In this document: positions 13,544 through 20,522 of the stretch, one piece after another | Layout of the letters: each line of letters opens with the position of its first letter | Numbering within the stretch: the stretch's first letter is position 1 | Assembly: GCA_964519015.1 (NCBI GenBank) | Contig: CAZFHZ010000038.1 | Span: forward strand, 1-29,036 | Reading direction: 5' to 3' | Source of the DNA: CAZFHZ01 sp964519015 | Lineage (GTDB): Bacteria > Blakebacterota > Blakebacteria > Blakebacterales > CAYUVJ01 | DNA length: 29,036 bases | Position numbers and translations under genes: made by a program | Notes under the pieces: model-generated | Told to the model about the DNA's origin: nothing | The model's database searches: none | What the model saw: only the letters and a program-made list of their open reading frames with translations

Positions 13544-15025
13544 ATGCAGGACATGCTCGTTCAGATCGGCGACTACATACGTCAGTACGTCCCGAACCTG
13601 CTGGCCGCGATTGCCATCCTCGTCCTGGGATGGTTCGCCGCCTTCATGGTGGCTTCCTTTGTCAGGATCGCGACGAATCGATTGGCGCGGGGGAAGAGGC
13701 TCCCGGAAGCAGTAGGAGTTGAAGCCCCGACCTGGCAGGCCATGAGTGTCTGGTCCGGCCGCATCGTCTTCTGGATCCTGATGGGATTCGTTGTCGTCGC
13801 GGCTCTTCAGAACCTGCAATTGGCTTCCCTGGCGGAACCACTGGACCAAGTGCTCCAGGCACTGACCCTGTATCTGCCGAAACTCGTCGGCGCCGCAATC
13901 CTGCTGGGCATCGCCTGGCTGATCGGATTCATCCTGCGGTTCATCGTCGTGCGGGCCCTGGAACGCTCGAATCTGGATACACGGATGTCGAAGAGCGCTG
14001 GTCTTACCGTCGAACGACCGCTCTCGAGGACGATGGGGGAGGTCGTCTTCTGGCTGCCTCTGCTCCTTTTCCTCCCCGCGATCCTGGGGACGCTGAAGCT
14101 GGAGGGACTCCTTCAGCCCCTGCAGGGTATGTTCGACGATTTCCTGGCCGTGATACCCGACCTGGCCGGTGCGGCCCTGATCCTCTTCCTGGGATGGGTC
14201 ATCGCCCGGATCGTCCGACGGATCGTCACGACGTTCCTGGAAGCCCTGGGTGCCGATCGGGTAGGTGAGCAGGTCGGCATGGGTGCGCAGGCGGGAACGC
14301 GTCGGCTCTCGGTCGTGATCGGCATCATCGTCTATGCTCTCATCCTTATCCCCGCAGCGATCGCGGCCCTGGACGCGCTTCAGATCGAGAGTGTGAGTCG
14401 ACCGGCGATCCTCATGTTGAACCAGTTCCTGTCGGCTATCCCCCTGCTTTTCGGCGCCGCCATCATCCTTGCGGTCGCCTATCTGGTTGGCCGACTCCTG
14501 GGGGTCCTGGCCGGCAACATCCTGTCGGGAGTGGGATTCGATCTGCTGTTCGAGCGTATGGGTCTGAAGGTCACGGTGGGGGAGAAGACCACTCCTTCCG
14601 CGATCACCGGCTCGATCGTGCTGATCGCCGTCATGCTGCTGGCAGCTGTCGAAGCCGCCGGGATGCTGGGCTTCGATGCGTTCGCCGACCTGGTCACCCA
14701 GTTCTTCTCCTTCGGCGCCCGACTCCTTCTGGGACTGGTGATCCTGGGGATCGGTCTCTATCTGGGCAATCTCCTGTTCCGGATCATTCCGCGGGGTGAA
14801 GGCCGTTGGGGTCTCTTGTACGCCTCAGCGGCGCGACTCGCCGTCATCGTGCTGGCCACGGCCATGGCCCTTCAGCATGTCGGAGTGGCCCCGGAGATCG
14901 TTTCCCTGGCCTTCGGGTTGTTACTGGGAGCGGTCGCGGTCGCTGCCGCTCTGGCCTTCGGACTGGGCGCCCGCGACGCCGCGGCGGGCCTGGTGGATCG
15001 CTGGTTGAAAGGGGAGCGCCAGTAG
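13544..15025 (+). CDS. MscS-related membrane protein built of conserved TM-helix repeats
   Basis: This 493-residue, almost wholly membrane-embedded protein has about ten helices. The segment YVPNLLAAIAILVLGW (Pro17) recurs as YLPKLVGAAILLGIAW (Pro112), VIPDLAGAALILFLGW (Pro205), AIPLLFGAAIILAVAY (Pro300) and a degenerate fifth copy near residue 390, about 94 residues apart. This resembles the conserved TM-helix repeat family found in MscS-related channels (PF05552-like). The C-terminal LAFGLGARDAAAGLVDRW resembles the start of an MscS channel domain, but the soluble MscS beta domain is missing. The role is probably in membrane tension or small-solute permeability. ATG 13544 has an AAGGAGGG site; the in-frame ATG at 13445 lacks one. 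Third-position T and A look slightly more frequent than in neighbouring genes. Confidence 0.82.
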   Translation: MQDMLVQIGDYIRQYVPNLLAAIAILVLGWFAAFMVASFVRIATNRLARGKRLPEAVGVEAPTWQAMSVWSGRIVFWILMGFVVVAALQNLQLASLAEPLDQVLQALTLYLPKLVGAAILLGIAWLIGFILRFIVVRALERSNLDTRMSKSAGLTVERPLSRTMGEVVFWLPLLLFLPAILGTLKLEGLLQPLQGMFDDFLAVIPDLAGAALILFLGWVIARIVRRIVTTFLEALGADRVGEQVGMGAQAGTRRLSVVIGIIVYALILIPAAIAALDALQIESVSRPAILMLNQFLSAIPLLFGAAIILAVAYLVGRLLGVLAGNILSGVGFDLLFERMGLKVTVGEKTTPSAITGSIVLIAVMLLAAVEAAGMLGFDAFADLVTQFFSFGARLLLGLVILGIGLYLGNLLFRIIPRGEGRWGLLYASAARLAVIVLATAMALQHVGVAPEIVSLAFGLLLGAVAVAAALAFGLGARDAAAGLVDRWLKGERQ

Positions 15026-15069
15026 GGCTCACAGTGGGAGAGAGTGAAGTAGCATAGCAGGACACAAGG

Positions 15070-15107
15070 GTGCCAGGTCGGCCCATGGCCGGGGACCGGC
15101 CTGGCAC
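15070..15107. terminator. Bidirectional terminator-like hairpin
   Basis: GTGCCAGGTCGG (15070-15081) pairs with CCGGCCTGGCAC (15096-15107): twelve pairs with one G-T wobble and a 14-base loop. It lies between the converging membrane-protein and anti-sigma genes. No strong T tract is present on either side. Confidence 0.6.
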
Positions 15108-15113
15108 CACCCG

Positions 15114-16460
15114 CTAGCGCACCTGCTCGAGCTCGGCCAGGCGTTCGGGGCTCACCGTCTCGGTGTGCAGATCGCCGAAGATCACACGGTACGTGCCGTC
15201 CTCGAGCCGCCAGCGCAGCAGCACCCGGTCGACATCCCGTTCGGTCACCGTCTCCCCGTACCAGGCCACCTCACGGTCTTCCTTCAGCAGCCGGGCATAG
15301 AAACCGCTCAGGTTGCGCAGCTGCAGGATCTCGGTGACCAAGCCGGGATCCCGATTCCGGCTCCTGGGATTCTGATCGAGGATCCGATCCAACAGGCTCA
15401 TAGCCGTGAGCAGGGCGGGGTCGGAGGGATAGCGGCCCTCGGTCAACCGCCCATAGATTTGCAGAGCTGTACAGGCTGAAGCCTCGTCGTTGCGGGCCGG
15501 CGGCACGTCGGCCCACATCACCCAGTCGTCGGGGACGCGGGCGGGGAAATCCTCTTCGGTCAGTTCCGGATCCCAGCGAAAACGGTCCATGACGGTCCGA
15601 TCCCGTATCCGCCCATCGTCGGCCGTGCCTGAGAACGAGATCTGGACCGGCCAGCCGGTGTTGGTGTCGACCCACAGTTGAAGGACGCCCTCTTCGTAGG
15701 TTTCCGCGAAGACGACCGGATCGTCGACCTCAAAGCCGACCGCGCGGACCCCACGGATGCGTCGGGTTCCAAGCTCATGGTAGGGCAAGCCCTTGATGTA
15801 GCGTACGATCTCCACCGGGTCGCTGTTCTGGTGCAGGCTGGCGGCTTCCTCCTGGTTGAGTCCCAGTCGCATCCAGGCCCGGTTGCGCGGCAGCAGGAAG
15901 AGGGCAAAGCTGTCTTCGGGCGCTACGATCGTGCGAACGAGCAGCCGGCCTTCCGCGTAGGCGTCCTGACGCAGTCCGAGTCCACGGTTGTGGTACTCGG
16001 TTACCTCCAGCCGCATCGGCCCGGGTTCGCGCCGTTGGATGATCCGGCAGATGTAGCCACTGGCATGCTCGACCCGGGCGATCACCTCGGCCAGAGCGAC
16101 GGTCGAACCCCCAGGACCGGTCGGCAGGCCGCGGCCCAGCACGATCAGCAGGACGATCGCCGCCACGGCGGCCACCCGGAACCAGCGATCGGCGAGCAGA
16201 CGGGTGAACCGTGAGAGCGCCCCCGGCTGGGCATCCGGAGCACCGAGGCCGTTCAGCACCCGGCCTTCGAGCGCCCCCATACGGCCCTCCAAGGACCGTA
16301 CGTAACCGTCCAGTCGCTCCCCATCCACGACCAGGGCATCCCGCCAGGCCCGGCACTCCTCGCAGTCCGCCAGGTGTTCCCACAGCCCTGTGCGTTCCTC
16401 CGCGTTGAGGCTTTCCTCGATCGGGATTCGTTCCCGCCAGCGGTCGCAAGTTCCATTCAT
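15114..16460 (-). CDS. Membrane-bound zinc-finger anti-sigma factor with large extracytoplasmic domain
   Basis: This 448-residue protein has three parts. The cytoplasmic N-terminus carries the zinc anti-sigma motif His29-x3-Cys33-x2-Cys36. One transmembrane helix spans about residues 95-112. The remaining ~330 residues form an extracytoplasmic domain reminiscent of the LolA/RseB-type fold (for example RLEVTEYHNRGLGLRQDAY and LQLWVDTNTGWPVQISFSG). Such proteins hold an ECF sigma factor at the membrane until an envelope signal is sensed. The start overlaps the sigma stop codon as ATGA, indicating translational coupling and matched production. The sensory domain is much larger than in minimal anti-sigma factors and is probably the signal detector; that is inference. 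Confidence 0.85.
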   Translation of the reverse strand: MNGTCDRWRERIPIEESLNAEERTGLWEHLADCEECRAWRDALVVDGERLDGYVRSLEGRMGALEGRVLNGLGAPDAQPGALSRFTRLLADRWFRVAAVAAIVLLIVLGRGLPTGPGGSTVALAEVIARVEHASGYICRIIQRREPGPMRLEVTEYHNRGLGLRQDAYAEGRLLVRTIVAPEDSFALFLLPRNRAWMRLGLNQEEAASLHQNSDPVEIVRYIKGLPYHELGTRRIRGVRAVGFEVDDPVVFAETYEEGVLQLWVDTNTGWPVQISFSGTADDGRIRDRTVMDRFRWDPELTEEDFPARVPDDWVMWADVPPARNDEASACTALQIYGRLTEGRYPSDPALLTAMSLLDRILDQNPRSRNRDPGLVTEILQLRNLSGFYARLLKEDREVAWYGETVTERDVDRVLLRWRLEDGTYRVIFGDLHTETVSPERLAELEQVR

Positions 16461-16987
16461 GATCCACCTGTCCCGGCTTCGAGCAGACTGCGGAGCGCCC
16501 GGCGGGCGCGGCTGAGACGGGTGAAGGCGCCGGCTTCGCTGATCTCCAGGATCCGGGCCACCCCGGCCGCCGAGTGCCCGTCGAAGTAGTAGAGTATCAA
16601 CGGCAGGCGGTACTCGGGCTCCAGCCGGTGCAGGGCGGCGTGCAGGTCGTCGAAGACGTTCGGTCGATGGTCCGCCGGGGGGACCCCGGTGCCCTCTTCC
16701 TCCAGCAGCTGGCGCCTCCGGCCGCTCACCCGCAGGTGGTCACGGCAGAGGTTCTGCGCGATCCGCATGATCCAGGCCTCGAATCGCTCGCCCTCGCGCA
16801 GGCTCGATAGCCCGTTCAATCCCTTCAGGAAGGTCTCCTGGGTGAGGTCCTCGGCCTCCTCCGGATCACCCAAGATGCCCAGGCAGACCGCGAAGACCCG
16901 GCGCAGGTGCCGGCGGACCATCCCGGCGTACGCTTCGCGGTCTCCCTGGAGGGTCGCTGTGACCAGCTTCTGGTCGGGCAGATGCAG
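16457..16987 (-). CDS. ECF-family RNA polymerase sigma factor, probable CTG start
   Basis: This sigma70 family, ECF-type factor is about 176 residues long. Region 2 includes LGILGDPEEAEDLTQETFLKGL. Region 4 (LEPEYRLPLILYYFDGHSAAGVARIL...LSRARRALRSLL) forms the -35-binding helix-turn-helix. The first in-frame ATG is at 16921, but conserved region 2 residues (DQKLVTATLQGDREAYAGMV) lie upstream of it in the same frame. The only good ribosome site, AAAGGAG at 17000-16994, is 6 bases before a CTG at 16987. I therefore take CTG 16987 as the start. The anti-sigma gene overlaps its stop codon. A promoter and the receptor's terminator lie upstream, so this pair is probably its own transcript, possibly controlled by the sigma factor itself. 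Confidence 0.85.
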   Translation of the reverse strand: MHLPDQKLVTATLQGDREAYAGMVRRHLRRVFAVCLGILGDPEEAEDLTQETFLKGLNGLSSLREGERFEAWIMRIAQNLCRDHLRVSGRRRQLLEEEGTGVPPADHRPNVFDDLHAALHRLEPEYRLPLILYYFDGHSAAGVARILEISEAGAFTRLSRARRALRSLLEAGTGGS

Positions 16988-17057
16988 CGAGGGCTCCTTT
17001 CCCGTCTCTGTCCCAGGGACGAGCGGGCGGGGAGGAACCTGTCGGCGAATCGTCCTT

Positions 17058-17086
17058 ATAATAGGGAAGTATGCCCCGAGGGAGAA
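17058..17086 (-). promoter_or_regulatory. Putative promoter of the sigma/anti-sigma operon
   Basis: Reading the minus strand, TTCTCC (17086-17081) is followed after 17 bases by TATTAT (17063-17058), a five-of-six match to TATAAT. Transcription would start near 17051, leaving a leader of about 64 bases before the CTG start codon. Confidence 0.4.
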
Positions 17087-17091
17087 AGCCG

Positions 17092-17114
17092 GGGGGCCGC
17101 CGTCAGCGGCCCCC
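17092..17114 (-). terminator. Terminator hairpin holding the receptor stop codon in its loop
   Basis: A perfect 9-base stem, GGGGGCCGC with GCGGCCCCC, encloses a 5-base loop. The TGA stop codon of the TonB-dependent receptor lies within that loop. It is followed in the transcription direction only by a short T-containing stretch (CTTTCTC). Confidence 0.5.
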
Positions 17115-19430
17115 GCCGGTCCAGCTCAGGCTGAGCACCATGTGCCGGCCGGGGTTGTAGACCCCCGAACCGTGCTCCTTGTAGGCGTGGTCGAAGATGT
17201 TCCCGAAGGTCAGGTTGATCCGCAGCCCGCCCAGGTCGCGCCCGGCCCGCAGGTTCCAGTCCGACCAGCCGGGGGTGCCCCCCGCATCGATCCGGGTGTC
17301 GTCCTCGTCACGGGCCGAGAGGCGGTGCTGGTACCCGCCGGCGCGCACGAAGACCTCGGCGGTGGTGGCCTCCTGGCGCCACTGCAGGCCGAGCAGCCCC
17401 ATCAACGGCGGGATGCGACTCATCGGCTCGTCGGCCGTGGTGGCCTGCCCGTAGGTATAGAAGGCGTTCCCCCGCAGGCTCCAGCTCCCGCCGAGCCGGA
17501 AACGGCCCTGGACCTCGACTCCGGTGATGTAGCCTTTCCCGATGTTGGCCTTGACGTTGATCTGTTCCCCCGGGTCCTCGATGCCGTCGTCGTCCAGGTC
17601 GATCCAGCTCTGGCCCTGGTAGGTCCCCGCCCGACGGTCGATGATGTCGCCCAGGGCGGTGTAGAAAAGGAAAGTCTCCAGGTCGGAGCCGTCCCACTCC
17701 ATCTTGGCGCCCAATTCGTAGTTGGTGGTGGTCTCGGCCAGCAGACCCGGGCTGGGGGCGTCCACCCCGTTGTTGCTGACCTTCAGGACCACGGTGTCGT
17801 TGAAGTTGGGCGCCCGGAAGCCGGTGCTGGCCGAGGCGACCAGGTTGAGCCAGGGGCGCAGCCGGTGGCTGATCCCCAGGTTGCCGGTCAGGTCGCCTAA
17901 GCGGTCCTCGAAGGTCCCCCACGGGTCCTCCAGCGGGGCTCGATACCAGATGTCGCTCCAGCGCAGGCCGACCGAGAGGTCGGTGGCCGACCCCAGGAGG
18001 ACGTCGTCGCTTACGAACAGGCCGGTCTGACGGAAGCGGGAGTCGTCGGGATAGGCGCCCCGCTTGACGATCGAGGTGTCCGGCTTGACATCGACTCGGC
18101 CGCTGAAGACCCGGTCGTAGTAGAACTCGAGCCCCCAGCGGAGGGTGTGGCGGTCGGCCACGATCGATGTGGCCTGCAGGAAGGTCCCGACCGAGTTGAT
18201 AATGTCGTCCTCGATGCGCAGGGTGGTCGAGCCGGTCGTGCGCTGGGGGCGCCCCTCGTGCTCGCGCTGCACCGAGAGGTTCCATTCCAGCCGGTTGAGC
18301 CAGGGGGTCGGCTGCTGGTGGGTATACTCAAGCATCCCCAGGAAACGGTCCTGTGGATCGTAGAGGTAGAGCTCGTACTCTCCCGTGATGTACTGGTCGA
18401 AGCGGGGTACTTCGTCCTGGGTGACCTTGACCAGGTCGAGCCGCAGCGTCTGAGCGTCGGAGAGGCGATAGGCGCTGATCAGGTGTCCGCTCAGCTCGCT
18501 GTAGCCGGTCGGGTCGTGGACCGGGATCTCCCCGCCGGGATTCAGGTTGCCGACCTTGCGACCGGTCACCCCCACCTGGGCGGCGAAACGGGGGGAGGCG
18601 AACTCGAGTCCGAGATGGGCGCTGCGCCCCTGGTCGGCCGAAGTGTAGCGCAGGTGGGTGCGGGGACTCAGGAGGGTACCGCCTTCGGTGAAGGCGGGAG
18701 GCGCCGTGATCAGGTTGACCACCCCTCCCAGGGCGTCGGAACCGTAGAGCACCGACCCGGGACCACGCACCACCTCGATCCGCCGGAGCGACTCGGCGTC
18801 GATCGTCTCCAGGTACTGGTTTCCCCCCAGCCGGAAGGTGGGCTTGTTCAGCCGCACGCCGTTGTAGAGGAGCAGGACACTCTGGCCGATCAGGCCCCGG
18901 ATGATGGGCGCCCCGTGCCCGGCGGTGGTCTTCTGGACCAGCACCCCGGGACTCTCGCGCAGGGCGTCCCCGGTGCTGCCGGCCGGCCGGTCGGCGATGG
19001 CGTCCTCGCCGGCGACCGAGACCGCCTTCTGGCTGCGGAACTCGGACTCCGGCCGGCGACCGGCCGTCACCGTGACGTTGCGCATCTCCAGGGTGACCGG
19101 CTCCAGCTCGACCTGGAGTCGCAGGACCTCGCCGGGGGCCAGACGCACCGCTATCTCACGGGTCGCGTAGCCCATGTAGCTCGCCACCAGCACGTCCTCC
19201 AGCCCGGGCAGGTCGGTGAGGCGGAAAGCGCCGTCACGGTTGCTGAAGGTCCCCCGACCGGTCGTGCGCAGGAAGAGGTTGGCGGAGATCAGGGGGGCGC
19301 CGGTGCGGGCGTCCCGGACGCTGCCCTCGATCCGTCCCGAGTCCTGGGCTCGGACGGGATGGCCGAACAGGATCGTCAGCACCAGGAGCAGGACAGCCGA
19401 GCAGGAACGGCGGAGGGAGTCGTTCTTCAT
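17103..19430 (-). CDS. TonB-dependent outer-membrane receptor
   Basis: This 775-residue protein has a signal peptide (about 1-28, ending VRAQ). A carboxypeptidase-regulatory-like beta domain follows (about 32-112, GRIEGSVRDARTGAPL). The plug domain spans about 130-240 and includes APIIRGL, VRGPGSVLYGSDALGGVVNLIT. The rest is a 22-strand-type barrel with repeated aromatic strands, ending GRHMVLSLSW plus four residues. It imports a scarce substrate using TonB energy; the ligand (siderophore, cobalamin, glycan or peptide) cannot be assigned. An acidic DLDDDGIEDPGE loop near residue 610 resembles a calcium-binding EF-hand/dockerin loop. No Shine-Dalgarno is visible: the bases before the ATG form one arm of a long hairpin. 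The sigma/anti-sigma pair lies downstream on the same strand. Confidence 0.92.
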   Translation of the reverse strand: MKNDSLRRSCSAVLLLVLTILFGHPVRAQDSGRIEGSVRDARTGAPLISANLFLRTTGRGTFSNRDGAFRLTDLPGLEDVLVASYMGYATREIAVRLAPGEVLRLQVELEPVTLEMRNVTVTAGRRPESEFRSQKAVSVAGEDAIADRPAGSTGDALRESPGVLVQKTTAGHGAPIIRGLIGQSVLLLYNGVRLNKPTFRLGGNQYLETIDAESLRRIEVVRGPGSVLYGSDALGGVVNLITAPPAFTEGGTLLSPRTHLRYTSADQGRSAHLGLEFASPRFAAQVGVTGRKVGNLNPGGEIPVHDPTGYSELSGHLISAYRLSDAQTLRLDLVKVTQDEVPRFDQYITGEYELYLYDPQDRFLGMLEYTHQQPTPWLNRLEWNLSVQREHEGRPQRTTGSTTLRIEDDIINSVGTFLQATSIVADRHTLRWGLEFYYDRVFSGRVDVKPDTSIVKRGAYPDDSRFRQTGLFVSDDVLLGSATDLSVGLRWSDIWYRAPLEDPWGTFEDRLGDLTGNLGISHRLRPWLNLVASASTGFRAPNFNDTVVLKVSNNGVDAPSPGLLAETTTNYELGAKMEWDGSDLETFLFYTALGDIIDRRAGTYQGQSWIDLDDDGIEDPGEQINVKANIGKGYITGVEVQGRFRLGGSWSLRGNAFYTYGQATTADEPMSRIPPLMGLLGLQWRQEATTAEVFVRAGGYQHRLSARDEDDTRIDAGGTPGWSDWNLRAGRDLGGLRINLTFGNIFDHAYKEHGSGVYNPGRHMVLSLSWTGGGR

Positions 19431-19495
19431 GGTATCGGTCGAGGCCCGGGGTGTGTGGGTGGTTGAAGATCAGCCGGGCCTCTGCCCTCGATACC
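19431..19495 (-). promoter_or_regulatory. Leader hairpin abutting the receptor start codon
   Basis: On the minus strand GGTATCG (19495-19489) pairs with CGATACC (19437-19431), and GAGGCCCGG (19482-19474) pairs with CCGGGCCTC (19449-19441). This gives 16 base pairs with a 6x3 internal loop and a 24-base apical loop. The 3' arm ends exactly at the ATG (19430-19428). No Shine-Dalgarno lies outside it. It may act as an RNA switch on translation, or the arms may be a DNA operator. Confidence 0.5.
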
Positions 19496-19549
19496 TACGG
19501 CCCCCCGACCGGCTTTGATGCATTCAGAACAGGATCGGGCAGAAGGGGG

Positions 19550-19578
19550 TTGTCGGACGGGTGCGGGGCCGTGATGAT
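19550..19578 (+). promoter_or_regulatory. Putative promoter of the SDR gene
   Basis: TTGTCG (19550-19555) is followed after 17 bases by GATGAT (19573-19578); each matches its consensus at four of six positions. The leader would be about 33 bases and contains the GAGAGGGAAG ribosome site. Confidence 0.4.
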
Positions 19579-19617
19579 ACTCCCGCACTCGGGTCACACC
19601 GGCAGGAGAGGGAAGCG

Positions 19618-20394
19618 ATGATCACCTGGGATTTCTCCGGACAGCGCGCCCTGGTCACGGGCTCGAGCAGCGGCATCGGGCGGGCCACCGCCCGGTTGAT
19701 AGTGGCGGCCGGCGGCGAGGTGCTGGCGACCGGACGCAAGCAGGAGGCCCTGACGGCTCTGGCGCAGGAACTGGAAGGGGCGCCCGGCCGACTCCACCTC
19801 GAGGCGGGGGACCTGACCGAGGAGGGATTCCGCGAAGAGCTGGTTGCCCGGGCGGTCGCCGGGCTGGGCGGGCTCGACATCCTGGTCAACGCGGCCGGGA
19901 TCATCGCCAGCGCGGACTGGGAGAGCACCTCCCTGGCCGACTGGGATTGGATGATGGACATCAACCTGACCAGTCTGTTCGCCCTGACCAAGTTGTGTAT
20001 CCCCCACCTGATCGAGAGCCGGGGGAGCATCGTCAACGTCTCCAGTGTGACCGGCACCCGGGCCTTTCCCGGAGTACTCGCCTACTGCGTGAGCAAGGCG
20101 GGGGTGGATCAACTGACCCGCTGTCTGGCGCTGGAGCTGGCCCCGAAGGGAGTGCGGGTGAACGCGGTCAATCCGGGAGTGGTGGTGACCAACCTGCATC
20201 GCAACGGCGGGATGGACGAACAACGTTATGCCGCCTTCCTGGAACACAGCAAAACCTCCCACCCGCTCGGCCGGGTGGGGGAGGCGGACGAGGTGGCCGA
20301 TCTGATCGCCTTCCTGGCTTCCGACCGCTCAGGCTGGATCACCGGCGATACGGTCTCGATCGACGGCGGGCGCCACCAGACCTGCGCCCGCTGA
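19618..20394 (+). CDS. Short-chain dehydrogenase/reductase (SDR)
   Basis: This 258-residue classical SDR has the nucleotide-binding TGSSSGIG at residues 14-21, the NAAG motif in ILVNAAGI, and the catalytic Ser143-Tyr156-Lys160 in NVSSVTG...YCVSKAG. The C-terminal GWITGDTVSIDGG is typical. It oxidises or reduces an alcohol/carbonyl pair with NAD(P). The Arg after the dinucleotide motif (TGRKQEAL) suggests NADP(H), but this is weak evidence. ATG 19618 follows GAGAGGGAAG; an upstream in-frame ATG at 19561 has no such site. The gene appears to be transcribed alone. The substrate is unknown; FabG-like 3-oxoacyl reductases, sugar dehydrogenases and others share this pattern. Confidence 0.92.
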   Translation: MITWDFSGQRALVTGSSSGIGRATARLIVAAGGEVLATGRKQEALTALAQELEGAPGRLHLEAGDLTEEGFREELVARAVAGLGGLDILVNAAGIIASADWESTSLADWDWMMDINLTSLFALTKLCIPHLIESRGSIVNVSSVTGTRAFPGVLAYCVSKAGVDQLTRCLALELAPKGVRVNAVNPGVVVTNLHRNGGMDEQRYAAFLEHSKTSHPLGRVGEADEVADLIAFLASDRSGWITGDTVSIDGGRHQTCAR

Positions 20395-20522
20395 GCGGGG
20401 ATCGCGCCCGAGGAACTGAAGGGGCCGGCCGGTCCGGACCTACTAGAAGGTGGTATCATCCGGGATCGGGCTCCCCACCCGCTCCCGGTGTCAAAGGCTC
20501 CCGCTGGAAGGAGAACCGTTCC

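Noticed and set aside
17041..17070. Plus-strand promoter from the TTATAATAGG sequence
   Set aside because: No plus-strand gene follows; the element makes sense on the minus strand upstream of the sigma factor.
19431..19525. Cobalamin riboswitch before the TonB-dependent receptor
   Set aside because: No B12-box-like sequence was found and the region is too short; only the two-stem hairpin is supported.
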